A stretch of 64,000 bases of DNA from Chthoniobacterales bacterium (GTDB lineage Bacteria > Verrucomicrobiota > Verrucomicrobiia > Chthoniobacterales > DASVRZ01): positions 50,570 through 114,569 of the forward strand of contig JBDSQB010000012.1 of assembly GCA_039930045.1 (NCBI GenBank), in the 5' to 3' direction. Shown one piece after another: positions 24,551 to 33,344 of the stretch. Under the pieces are notes generated by a model. That model had not been told where the DNA came from, did no database searches, and saw only the letters and a program-made list of their open reading frames with translations. A program made the position numbers and the translations under genes. Position 1 is the first letter of the stretch. Each line of letters begins with the position of its first letter.

Positions 24551-25894
24551 TCATTTTTTAATGATTATGGGCAAAGCTTTTTCTTTCTGAAGAGCCTCTT
24601 TCCAGGCAAAGAATTCGGGGAAGTATGGACAGAGGTTACGGGGACCATTTCCGTGGTTTTGCCCGTAATGATCTGAGGTAGGCATGATAATCAATTTTTT
24701 AGCCGTATTCATACTGTTGTAGGCGGCGATCACTCCTGCCGGTCGAGCTGCAATATCCAAAAGTGCTACTGCTACCAAGGCGGGACAGTGAATGCGGGAT
24801 GCAAAATTGATTCCGTCGAAATAGCCAGCCGTCTCCTGGACTTTGGCAAAATCTTTTCCTTGTTGCGCATATTTGGCCATCCAGTATGGCCAAGCGACGC
24901 CGCGCGGAGGATTTGCCAATGGTGCGTAATTATCGCATCCAGCCGGAACCATTACCATAGCAACGCTGATCTTGGGAAAAAGACCCGCTACAGCCAGTGA
25001 CTGCAGCCCACCTTGAGAAGTGCCCGTAACGATTAATGTTTTACCATCCCAATCGGCACGGGAAGCCAGGTATTCCGCTCCCCGGACACACCCAAGAAAC
25101 ATCCCGAGAAAATAGGACGTCTCACGATCCTCATTTCCGATGGCATAATAATTTTTCAAGCTCGTCTCTTTGAGATTTTTGTAGAAGCCTTCTGCTTCAT
25201 CCACTGGCAAGTCGTGTGCACTAACATTGAGCACTATCCAGCCTGGTTTCGCCTGCGCGATAACCGAAGCTTTGTCCAAACCAAATACGCCCGCCGAATT
25301 AACCATTAACATGGCAGGATATTTTCCTGCTTTCGCCGGTTTTGCCAAAATGCCCCTTACGTGAGTTGATCGGATATTGTCCAAGGTCACCTTAAAACAC
25401 TCCACCCCTTCTGCGTTTTTAATGTTATCCACCGCAACTGCCTCCAGAATCGGGTTTGCAGCCACTGCGTCTAATTCTTTTAACTTTGCCTTCCAGAAAA
25501 TATCGAAATCATCGGGAGCTGACTTAGCGGGCTGGATTTCATCTGGAGCAATCACGGCTCCGCCCATTGCAATCGGCAGGAGCTTCGAAGAATCCATCGC
25601 ATATATCTCTGTTAGTAGAGCACCAGGCTCCTCGCGGGATGCCGATATGACTGCGGGTCCACTGGATAAATCAATCGTTCCGCTTAGAACAATGCCAGCA
25701 GCATCTTTTTTGACCTTGTATGGTAATGCAGTTAATCCAGATCGATCCCCTTTCACATCAAATGTCCACGTCACTTTCTCATTCCGTGCATAAACACCGT
25801 CAGAGTGATCCTGCGAAACTGTAATTTCCGGATCGGCAGCTTGTAAAAAGCTACTGAACAAAATAGACGCGATCAGTAATACTCTGGATTTCAT
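24551..25894 (-). CDS. AXE1-type acetyl (xylan) esterase, copy 1
   Basis: A 447-residue secreted alpha/beta-hydrolase of the acetyl xylan esterase (AXE1, CE7-like) family. A signal peptide (MKSRVLLIASILFSSFLQAA) is followed by an N-terminal beta domain (~20-120) and the esterase domain, with the nucleophile S293 in GTSQGG and a candidate catalytic histidine in the C-terminal SDHYGQNHG segment. It would deacetylate plant- or algal-type polysaccharides or their oligosaccharides. The ATG overlaps the stop of the upstream beta-helix gene by ATGA, showing translational coupling; it is the last of a four-gene operon starting at 31021. The two paralogues at 27249 and 37045 resemble each other more than this one. 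Confidence 0.88.
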   Translation of the reverse strand: MKSRVLLIASILFSSFLQAADPEITVSQDHSDGVYARNEKVTWTFDVKGDRSGLTALPYKVKKDAAGIVLSGTIDLSSGPAVISASREEPGALLTEIYAMDSSKLLPIAMGGAVIAPDEIQPAKSAPDDFDIFWKAKLKELDAVAANPILEAVAVDNIKNAEGVECFKVTLDNIRSTHVRGILAKPAKAGKYPAMLMVNSAGVFGLDKASVIAQAKPGWIVLNVSAHDLPVDEAEGFYKNLKETSLKNYYAIGNEDRETSYFLGMFLGCVRGAEYLASRADWDGKTLIVTGTSQGGLQSLAVAGLFPKISVAMVMVPAGCDNYAPLANPPRGVAWPYWMAKYAQQGKDFAKVQETAGYFDGINFASRIHCPALVAVALLDIAARPAGVIAAYNSMNTAKKLIIMPTSDHYGQNHGNGPRNLCPYFPEFFAWKEALQKEKALPIIIKK

Positions 25895-27252
25895 AGATGC
25901 TTTACGTCGCTCATGACAGGAAAAGTCGAAAACATAACTTCGTCTTCCGGTTCGACTCGCCAGTTACAGTTTATAAGTTCGAGTTTTGTCACACCAACGG
26001 ACCAGAGCGGAGCAGTGCCTCCCTCAAATATCCCCATTGAAGCTCTAGCTGTCGGTCTAAGGTCGAGATTGCCTCCCCAAGATTCGAATAACTCGCCCTT
26101 GCGCAATAAGTAATCCACTCGGATTAATTTCACGTTGTCTATACCCCCTTCTTTCTCTGAGTATAATGTAAGAGCGTTCTCTCCGACTGCTTCAATGTCT
26201 TCAATCAAGATATCTCGTATCAAAAATCCCCCCTCCTCGCTCACATAGCTAACATTGGAAATATGAATTGGCTCGCCTCGTCCCCACCAGTTTCCATGAA
26301 ACAGATGCGTTGATATTTTGCAGTTTTTTACAACGACGTCTTCCACGTTTGCCTGTCGCGCATAGATACCAATACCACGATTGCTCTGAGTGATTATTAA
26401 GTTCTCCAAAACGACATTCCGGACAGGATTCTCGCCGTATCCTACTCTCACAGCAGAGGAACGGCTGCGAAGATTGCAGTTCCGAACATGGATGTTTTCT
26501 GTCGTTCCTACTAATCCAGAAAGACCTAGTGCAATCTCCTTCTCGCCGCTGGCATTGCGAAAGCCTGTTATCGCGATGGCGTCGTCACCACAAATTATAT
26601 CGCAGTTTTCGATAACGGAGTTTTTGCAAGTCGTCAGGTGAATGCCATCATTGTTAGGATGAGTTTCGTCATTATGAATTTTTAAATTGTCGACGACAAC
26701 GCCATCACAATCCGCACAATGTATTGTCCAGTAAGCGGAGCCGGTAATCGTCAAATTCTCAATTCTTAAATTTTTGCAACGCCCAAAAACCAACATGTTT
26801 CCGGGACGGCTTTTAGGACTCATTGGACCTTGAGTAATATCACTCGATCCGTACTCGAGTCCGCGCTTTCCCTGTCTGGTCTCCGATAACAGAAAGTCTG
26901 AGGAAAATGGAATGCGCTTATCAGTGTGAAAGAAGGGGCCCGCATTTCCATCCAATTTCCCCTCGCCGGTGAGGAGAATATCATCAGCGTCCAGTGCATA
27001 GATCAAACCGTCGATGCATGAACCGACGATTCGATCTTCGAGGTTAGGGCTTCCAATCAGGCAGGCGCCTTTTTGAATATGTAATGTCGTGCTTCCGAAT
27101 ATTTGGAAAACACCTGTTAAAAAGCGCCCCTTGGGCACAAGAATGGTGCCTCCTCCGTTTCGAGCGCACTCTACCGCTGCTGCTTGAAGGGCAGCGGTGT
27201 TCATTGTAATCCCGTCACCTCTGGCGCCGAATGATGTAATATCAAATATCAT
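25891..27252 (-). CDS. GH28-like right-handed beta-helix protein
   Basis: A 453-residue beta-helix protein of the polygalacturonase/pectate_lyase_3 group. It opens with DITSFGARGDGITMNTAALQAA, the usual start of GH28 enzymes, and carries N-x-D-G (NNDGIH) and the D-D pair (CGDDAIAI) of the active site. The G-H-G and R-I-K motifs of classical polygalacturonases are not visible; the corresponding stretches read RVGYGEN and NRGIGIYA. No signal peptide is seen. It probably attacks a uronic-acid or related linkage, but may be a divergent or non-hydrolytic member. It is ATGA-coupled to esterase genes on both sides. Confidence 0.8.
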   Translation of the reverse strand: MIFDITSFGARGDGITMNTAALQAAAVECARNGGGTILVPKGRFLTGVFQIFGSTTLHIQKGACLIGSPNLEDRIVGSCIDGLIYALDADDILLTGEGKLDGNAGPFFHTDKRIPFSSDFLLSETRQGKRGLEYGSSDITQGPMSPKSRPGNMLVFGRCKNLRIENLTITGSAYWTIHCADCDGVVVDNLKIHNDETHPNNDGIHLTTCKNSVIENCDIICGDDAIAITGFRNASGEKEIALGLSGLVGTTENIHVRNCNLRSRSSAVRVGYGENPVRNVVLENLIITQSNRGIGIYARQANVEDVVVKNCKISTHLFHGNWWGRGEPIHISNVSYVSEEGGFLIRDILIEDIEAVGENALTLYSEKEGGIDNVKLIRVDYLLRKGELFESWGGNLDLRPTARASMGIFEGGTAPLWSVGVTKLELINCNWRVEPEDEVMFSTFPVMSDVKHL

Positions 27253-28595
27253 AATCCCACCGGCACTGTGGCCTTGGATTGGGATGCAATATGTTCCAAG
27301 GTTTTGGCTTTTATACGCGCCCAGATTTCTGGTCCCAGATCATGACCGAAGTTGGGAAAGTTTTTTATGTCCTTGGGGCATTTCAAATTATTGTAATCTA
27401 CATAGCTGCAGGTTGGCGGACAAATGACATCGATAAAACCTACTTCAAAATAGATGGGCGTTTTGACGCGCGTGGCAAAATTGGCAGAATCGAAATATCG
27501 CAGTGTTTCAATCACTTTAGGATCGGGTTTTCCATCAGGTAGAATAGGTGCCACTTTCGGCCATCCAGCAATTCTACCAAGCAAACCGCCCGAATGATCG
27601 CTCAGTCCAGGAACAGCTATAAAAGAGAATGTAACTCGCGGATCCAAGGCAGAAGCCATTAATCCCAAACCGCCTCCCTGACTTACTCCATTGATGATAA
27701 GGGTTTTTCCATCCCACTCTGGCTGGGATGTGAGATAATCGATCGCCCGTAACACTCTTAAATACACACCTAGGAAATAATAGGTTTCGCGTGAGTCACG
27801 TCCGCGAGTCCGATAATCTTTAAGCTCTCCTGAATCCAATCCGCCATAAAAGGCAGAGGGTTGTCCGTTTAGAATACCATGCGCGTTCATTTCGGCGACT
27901 AAAATCCCGTTCTTTGACCATCCGGCTACTCCGTCCAGATTGGCACTTCGCACTCCGGCTCCCGGGACGAAAAGAAGAGCAGGTAGACTCTTGGGCTTTG
28001 CTCCAATCGGCTTGCCAATATAGCCAGTGGAAGGCGCACCGATACAATCTGCACTAAACTCGAAGACCTCGACACCATCGCGGTGCGGTGGTAGCGGAAC
28101 TGGTGTTGTTGTCGCTTTTAAGGGAACAGATGCTAGTTTTTTCTTTTGGTCAGCCCAAAATGAATCGAAGTCAGCGGGGACAGGCAGGCTCGGTTTGATT
28201 TCAGTAAGATCGAAACCTGCGGCAGCTAGAGCGGAGACAACCGTCTTCCCATTCTTGTAAGTAACTTTACATTGTAGGAAGCCGGGCTCTTCCAATGTCC
28301 CAGTAATGGATGCTTTTCCATTTTTTAGAGGAATCTGCCCCTGTTGACCGAGTGGTAAACCATCTTTTGTCAGCACCCAATCAACGACATCTTCGTTTGC
28401 AGGAAGTGAATTATGCTGGAGATCAATATTGAACGTAACTTGTTCCTTTTGATGATAGAGAGCCTCCGGGCGATCGGTATAAACTGAAATGATGTATTCA
28501 ACTGGAACTTTTCCGTCCGACGAAGTCGCTGCGTGCAACGGAATGACCGCGGTGACAAAAAATAACCCAACAAGAAATCGTTTGATGGCTAGCAT
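27249..28595 (-). CDS. AXE1-type acetyl esterase, copy 2
   Basis: A 448-residue paralogue of the esterase at 37045, with signal peptide (LAIKRFLVGLFFVTAVIPLHA), an N-terminal beta domain and the AXE1 alpha/beta-hydrolase domain. The nucleophile lies in GVSQGGG and a likely acid/base region in the C-terminal NFGHDLG. The ATG at 28595 is taken as start; a TTG at 28610 would overlap the upstream lyase stop by four bases. The 3' end overlaps the beta-helix gene start by ATGA. The direct succession lyase then esterase is repeated at 38403/38406, pointing to a duplicated module that acts on one acetylated polysaccharide. Confidence 0.88.
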   Translation of the reverse strand: MLAIKRFLVGLFFVTAVIPLHAATSSDGKVPVEYIISVYTDRPEALYHQKEQVTFNIDLQHNSLPANEDVVDWVLTKDGLPLGQQGQIPLKNGKASITGTLEEPGFLQCKVTYKNGKTVVSALAAAGFDLTEIKPSLPVPADFDSFWADQKKKLASVPLKATTTPVPLPPHRDGVEVFEFSADCIGAPSTGYIGKPIGAKPKSLPALLFVPGAGVRSANLDGVAGWSKNGILVAEMNAHGILNGQPSAFYGGLDSGELKDYRTRGRDSRETYYFLGVYLRVLRAIDYLTSQPEWDGKTLIINGVSQGGGLGLMASALDPRVTFSFIAVPGLSDHSGGLLGRIAGWPKVAPILPDGKPDPKVIETLRYFDSANFATRVKTPIYFEVGFIDVICPPTCSYVDYNNLKCPKDIKNFPNFGHDLGPEIWARIKAKTLEHIASQSKATVPVGL

Positions 28596-28606
28596 AAGAA
28601 AACGAT

Positions 28607-31021
28607 TCAAAGCACTGGAGTTATCCTCATTGTTATCGTAGCTAATGCGGTCACGCTCTTAAGATCGATTCCCAGTCTTCTAACCTTTCCGGCCCGGGCC
28701 TGATCCTTTAGAATCTCATTTGTAACGGTGAAGGGTGCCCCGCCTGCTTCTATTTCTACTCTGGCCTTTTTGCCATTTTGAGAAACTATCCAGACCCCTG
28801 GCTTTTCTTCGGAAACTTCACCGTATGTGATGAGTGCAGTGCCAAATAGCTGGGGACTGCTAAATTTCCCCTGATCTGTGACTGAGACAGTCCCATTTCC
28901 TTCTCGTCCATAGACATAATGGCGGGTAAGCTGCGTCAACGACGGCACATTATAGGCCTTGGTTAGATCCAGAACTACGGAGTCCTCGACATCAGAGAAA
29001 CTTTTCTTCGCAACGGTCGCATAGTATTGGGCGCCTTCTTTTTGAGTTTGTCCTGCAACCTTTGGAACTGAGTGTCCATAGGAATTAATCACCTGATTCT
29101 CATATCGGTGTGGTCCGAAAGTATTTCCGTTGTATGGGGTGCTACCTGGATCTACTAGCAATGGCTGCCCCGAGACCGTCACGACAAAGCTGCCAAGATC
29201 GTTGTGGCCGTGACTTGTGCCATTGTTTCCGCCTTTGAATGAAAAGCCCAAGCCCTCACGTCCTTCCGGCAACCTGCCTACCAGCACCTGACTTTCCTCG
29301 AACCAGTCACGAATGCGATGACCTTTCTCAGCAGGTGTTCCGTCGTTAACGAGAGAAGCTGCTGAGGAATCAAATGCCATGTTGATTCCGTACGCATAGA
29401 GAAATGCGCTGAAAGTTCCGTCCAAAGCCAAACTTTTAGGTGCCTGATCCCCCAGGCCATAACGGTGATCGATAATGTGGAAGAGCCACGTACTGGGTTC
29501 CTCCATAAAGATCGCATCCGAATACGCAGGATAGACGGCTGGAGCCATGGCAAACCGTCTAGGAAACTGGGCAATTAATTTAATGTTTTCTTTATCGTAA
29601 AGATTTACATGTCCCTTCGTTGCGGCCAGAACTGTTTCCGACAACATAATGTAGTGGCCGAACCCGTACTTCCAGTAGCCCATGCCCTCCGTGGAATATC
29701 CATCTGACGGAAAGCCTTTAATATAGAAGTCGGTGTATTTTTCGGCGTTGGCAATAATCTCAGCACGCTCTTCGACAGAATCGTCCAGAACCAGCGCAGC
29801 CCCCACTATTCCGCTATGAACCACAGCGTTCCAATTGTTGGGATTGTTTCGCCAGAACTCTGGAGGTGAAGTCTTGCCGCGCACTTGATCCAAAAATGGT
29901 TCTATGACGCGCTTCCTGACTTCTGCCACAACCTTCTCTCGTGTTCCGCTGGAGAGGCGTTCTCCCAGCATCGAGACCGCTGTTGATAGGTTCCACGCCG
30001 TCATGGCCGTGCCAAGATCATTCCATTTGATGAATTTAACGTGGCCGGAAAGAATCCAACTTGGCTCGGAGCAGATCGCATTGATCTCATTTTCTATCGG
30101 AGTAAGAAAGCGTCCTTTGTTTTCAATTCCTTCAGCCAACACAAAGTTAGCTAGCCGAAATCGTCGGCGAGTCACCATTTCATCAATCTTACGATCGCCT
30201 GTACTACCGGAAAGTGCGTAAGCTTCCTTGCTTACTTCAGGAATTGGTTCACCGAAAAATTTTTCAGCACGACTGATGAGTTGATCTTTTAATTTAACTT
30301 CTGCTCCAAGCGCATCCCAAGCTGCGCGATCGTTCAATGATGGCCCTACTCCCTTGGGAATGGGGTCGAGAAATGAGGCTATCTCTTTAACTCTCGCCGG
30401 ATCAGCCGGTGGAAGGGTCACTGCCGCCAAAATAGAAGCGACTGATGGAATTGAAGAAGAGATGGTCGAGGCGATGGGAGTTACAGTGAAATCGTCAAAA
30501 TCTGCTTCACAGACCCGCTTTGAATATGCATGAACGGCTAAAGTAAAACTGGCTGCTCCTGCAGGCGAGGTCGTCTCCTTGCTATACTGCGTCCAATCTT
30601 TGGCATCTTGCTTAACCTGAATGGCAAGTTCTGGAACCACCGGAATATTTTTTCCCTGAGCATCAAAAAACTGGATCCAAACACCGATTCCACTGGTGGT
30701 TAGACAGCGTGACCAGAAGCTAAATCGATAGGATTTTTCTGCCTCAATCGGGTTCTTTCCACTTTGAAACCATGAGCCAGGACCTTCAGTATCTTGCTTT
30801 ACCCTCAGTCCATTACTTCCTTCATGAGCCGCCTCTTGTGAGACGACACTCAGGGAAGCGGCGGCATCCAGGGGCGAAGCGGTCCAACCTTCAGTCCCCT
30901 CCTCGAAGCTACCATTTTTGACGCTGACTTCTGTTTCTGCAGACGCTGTATTTAGTGAAAAGCAAACTGCTGTTAGCAGCGCTGATAATAAAAGGCTATA
31001 TAGCCGCTTGGGGAGGTACAT
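28607..31021 (-). CDS. Heparinase II/III-like polysaccharide lyase with N-terminal binding domain
   Basis: An ~804-residue exported protein: signal peptide (RLYSLLLSALLTAVCFS), a jelly-roll domain of CBM4_9 type (NGSFEEGTEGW, ~residues 38-185), an alpha/alpha-toroid (~200-560, with NNWNAVVHSGIVGAAL and GYSTEGMGYWKYGFGHY), and a C-terminal Hepar_II_III beta-sandwich (GGNNGTSHGHNDLGSFVV, VDPGSTPYNGN). Such enzymes cleave uronic-acid-containing glycans by beta-elimination. It is a paralogue of 38403-40280 but has the extra binding domain. It starts the operon; a CTATAAGTAG-type promoter element lies 42-60 bp upstream. The ATG at 31021 is used; a TTG two codons earlier is possible. Confidence 0.85.
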   Translation of the reverse strand: MYLPKRLYSLLLSALLTAVCFSLNTASAETEVSVKNGSFEEGTEGWTASPLDAAASLSVVSQEAAHEGSNGLRVKQDTEGPGSWFQSGKNPIEAEKSYRFSFWSRCLTTSGIGVWIQFFDAQGKNIPVVPELAIQVKQDAKDWTQYSKETTSPAGAASFTLAVHAYSKRVCEADFDDFTVTPIASTISSSIPSVASILAAVTLPPADPARVKEIASFLDPIPKGVGPSLNDRAAWDALGAEVKLKDQLISRAEKFFGEPIPEVSKEAYALSGSTGDRKIDEMVTRRRFRLANFVLAEGIENKGRFLTPIENEINAICSEPSWILSGHVKFIKWNDLGTAMTAWNLSTAVSMLGERLSSGTREKVVAEVRKRVIEPFLDQVRGKTSPPEFWRNNPNNWNAVVHSGIVGAALVLDDSVEERAEIIANAEKYTDFYIKGFPSDGYSTEGMGYWKYGFGHYIMLSETVLAATKGHVNLYDKENIKLIAQFPRRFAMAPAVYPAYSDAIFMEEPSTWLFHIIDHRYGLGDQAPKSLALDGTFSAFLYAYGINMAFDSSAASLVNDGTPAEKGHRIRDWFEESQVLVGRLPEGREGLGFSFKGGNNGTSHGHNDLGSFVVTVSGQPLLVDPGSTPYNGNTFGPHRYENQVINSYGHSVPKVAGQTQKEGAQYYATVAKKSFSDVEDSVVLDLTKAYNVPSLTQLTRHYVYGREGNGTVSVTDQGKFSSPQLFGTALITYGEVSEEKPGVWIVSQNGKKARVEIEAGGAPFTVTNEILKDQARAGKVRRLGIDLKSVTALATITMRITPVL

Positions 31022-31068
31022 CCCCAAACCCTAGAGATGAACTCTTACCTAACAAATAATTTTCAGGT

Positions 31069-31082
31069 CTACTTATAGTATT
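31069..31082 (-). promoter_or_regulatory. CTATAAGTAG promoter-like element upstream of the heparinase operon
   Basis: On the minus strand ATACTATAAGTAG, about 48 bp before the ATG at 31021. It matches the element found upstream of the pseudopilin cassette and the two giant surface proteins. Confidence 0.5.
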
Positions 31083-31097
31083 GCCCGATTGATTATT

Positions 31098-32141
31098 TTA
31101 TATTTGAACCGGGCCAACTACCTTGTTTCGCAAGGTCTCGCCCTCAACCCATGAGCCTTCAATTAGAATTTGAAAGCGTTGTGCGGGAACACCCCTCTGG
31201 TTGCCGTGGATCATATCCACCAGATAGTTGACTGCAGCGCGACCTAGTAGAGGGTAGTTTTGATAAATTCCAGCGATCGAACCGTCTGGCGTCACTAAAT
31301 CGAGTGACGCGTATCCACATTCATTTAGATCAATTTCCAACTTCTTCATAAATTGCAAAACTGGCGCATGATGTGAAAGAATAACTTCTGGCAAGCACTC
31401 GTGATACCATTTCTCGAAGTCAGCCAATTCGTTTTGGGTATTTCCCTCTAGTGTCAGCATCCTAATGCGCTCTTCCGGCTTGAAGCGACGTTGTTCCGAC
31501 CAGAACCCTGAAGAAAAGTTTCTATCTGTGCGCTCATCCGTGGAATGAGTTGTCACAAAGCCTATGCGACGATAACCATGCGCACGCAAAGCACGTACCG
31601 CCATGCACGCTGACCGATATTGGGCATTGGTAATGAGATGAAGTTTGGGCCGAGCCAGTGAAAAGCCGAAACACACCGCCGAAAAGCTATCCCATTCAAA
31701 GTTGATGTGCGACCGGTTAAAGGATTGCGGCGGAATCAACAATCCCTGGATATTCCGAACTCGCAGAATGCTGGCGAGTCTTGATTTTCCCAATCGACCA
31801 AGAGAAAAATCCTCCAATTCATAACCTATTTCAGCGCAGCGTGCTTCGGCTCCTTTGCGATATTCGAGGTTATTGGGGCTGACCTGCCCTTTTTTGACCA
31901 CGGGACACATCCACGCAATTACCCCTTGATGGCGTGTGCGCTTCAATCGCTCACGATAAACTGTCAACGCAGACAACATGGGATCGGGGCAATAGCCCAT
32001 TTCTGCGGCCATGGTTTGAATCCGCTCCCGAGTTGCTGGAGGCAGTCGCCGACTATCGCGAAGGGCCAATGAGACTGTGGTAATATGCACACCTGCGCGG
32101 TTGGCAATATCCTGTTGAGTAACGCGTCCAGAGGAGATCAT
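31098..32141 (-). CDS. LacI-family transcription regulator
   Basis: A 347-residue LacI/GalR regulator: N-terminal helix-turn-helix (TQQDIANRAGVHITTVSLALRDSRRLP, ~residues 8-34) and hinge, then a periplasmic-binding-protein-like sensor domain (VIAWMCP..., later IGFVTTHSTDERTDRNFSSGFWSEQR). It would sense a sugar released by the surrounding enzymes and control the neighbouring operons. It lies between the heparinase operon and the divergent GH172/MFS pair, the natural place for a local regulator. A -10-like TGCTATATATAG ends just upstream of the ATG, so its transcript may be leaderless. Confidence 0.92.
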   Translation of the reverse strand: MISSGRVTQQDIANRAGVHITTVSLALRDSRRLPPATRERIQTMAAEMGYCPDPMLSALTVYRERLKRTRHQGVIAWMCPVVKKGQVSPNNLEYRKGAEARCAEIGYELEDFSLGRLGKSRLASILRVRNIQGLLIPPQSFNRSHINFEWDSFSAVCFGFSLARPKLHLITNAQYRSACMAVRALRAHGYRRIGFVTTHSTDERTDRNFSSGFWSEQRRFKPEERIRMLTLEGNTQNELADFEKWYHECLPEVILSHHAPVLQFMKKLEIDLNECGYASLDLVTPDGSIAGIYQNYPLLGRAAVNYLVDMIHGNQRGVPAQRFQILIEGSWVEGETLRNKVVGPVQI

Positions 32142-32145
32142 GATT

Positions 32146-32159
32146 CTATATATAGCACG
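32146..32159 (-). promoter_or_regulatory. Extended -10-like element at the lacI-type gene start
   Basis: CGTGCTATATATAG on the minus strand ends 5 bp before the ATG at 32141. TGC-TATATA fits an extended -10; transcription would start at or beside the start codon. Confidence 0.4.
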
Positions 32160-32221
32160 ACTTTTGGAAAGATCAGTTCCTTTTCAACAACCGTCCTTCC
32201 AAAATTGGAGTAGAATCCGAA

Positions 32222-33232
32222 ATGGATATTAGCAATTTCAGAGAGGAAATAACCCATCAACTGACTACTTTTAACATTGCGGAAAAATCCAAGACAATCC
32301 CTCTCAAGGCTGGGCAAACTGCCTCCCTTCCCACGGTCTTTGGACAAGGGCGCATCACCCAGTTGTGGATTACATTTCCCGGTTGGTTTTGGGAACATTG
32401 GGATCGAACTCGCCTCACTTCTCAATCTCTTTTGAAAACCCTCATCCTGCGAATTTATTGGGATGGTGAAGATGTGGCTGCGGTGGAGTGTCCGGTGGGT
32501 GATTTCTTTGGGAATGGACTCTGCGAAATTTCGAACTTCACCTCGCGCTATTTTGGTATGTCGAGTGGGGGCTTCTATTGCAAATTTCCGATGCCTTTTC
32601 GAAAAAGTTTTCGGATCGAGTTTGAAAACAAAGATGAACGGATCGACACCGACATTTTCGCAAATGTGCTTTATCAGATCACGCCGGAAGTCGTACCGGA
32701 TGTCGGTTATTTTCACACGCAATTTCGAACCGGGAAAAATGCAGGACCTGATCCGGTTGAGATCTTTGAGATAACGGGGCGAGGACATTTTGTCGGATGC
32801 GTCCTTTCGGCTCAGGCAGAAGAAAAGCACTACCTAAGTTTTTTGGAAGCGCCGGAATACATTTCGATCGATGACGATTGGGATGTGCCGCGAATTATTG
32901 GGACAGGTCTGGAAGATTATTTTCTCGGTGGATGGTATTTTCGCGAAGGCATCTTTGCCGGAGAATTGCATGGCGTCACCTCCAAGGACGCTTTGAATTC
33001 GAGCGTCGCCATGTATCGAGCTCATGAAGACGATGCCATCCACTTTCAGAAACGTCTTCGTTTCCAGTTTGTGAATCCTTGGAATCCAGAGCGGCTCAAA
33101 CCTTTCGCTTTTTCGGCTGCGGCATTTTGTTATCTCGATTCACCAGCCGGAAAAGGGCCAGAAATTCCTCACGTCACCGACTTGTTGTGTTGGTATCGAA
33201 TCCGGGATACGGATCGATTGAGTGTGCCTTAG
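32222..33232 (+). CDS. DUF2961 / GH172-type glycoside hydrolase
   Basis: A 336-residue protein of the DUF2961 family, now recognised as GH172 (difructose-anhydride and alpha-D-arabinofuranoside-type enzymes). Typical features are GRITQLWITFPG, LILRIYWDGEDVAAVECPVGDFFGNGL, YFHTQFRTGK and the GTGLEDYFLGGWYFREG segment. No signal peptide is visible, so it is probably cytosolic and acts on imported sugars. It is followed 112 bp on by an MFS transporter on the same strand, and it is divergent from the LacI regulator. The exact substrate is not determinable. Confidence 0.85.
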   Translation: MDISNFREEITHQLTTFNIAEKSKTIPLKAGQTASLPTVFGQGRITQLWITFPGWFWEHWDRTRLTSQSLLKTLILRIYWDGEDVAAVECPVGDFFGNGLCEISNFTSRYFGMSSGGFYCKFPMPFRKSFRIEFENKDERIDTDIFANVLYQITPEVVPDVGYFHTQFRTGKNAGPDPVEIFEITGRGHFVGCVLSAQAEEKHYLSFLEAPEYISIDDDWDVPRIIGTGLEDYFLGGWYFREGIFAGELHGVTSKDALNSSVAMYRAHEDDAIHFQKRLRFQFVNPWNPERLKPFAFSAAAFCYLDSPAGKGPEIPHVTDLLCWYRIRDTDRLSVP

Positions 33233-33344
33233 CGATTATCGTCGCAGAGGTTCGTTCTATCGTTAGGAATACCAATTGATTGACTTGCTTGTGGGTTGGT
33301 GAATTCTGGGCCGAACCTTTCTCCTTTCTGGTTCTCCCCCTAAA

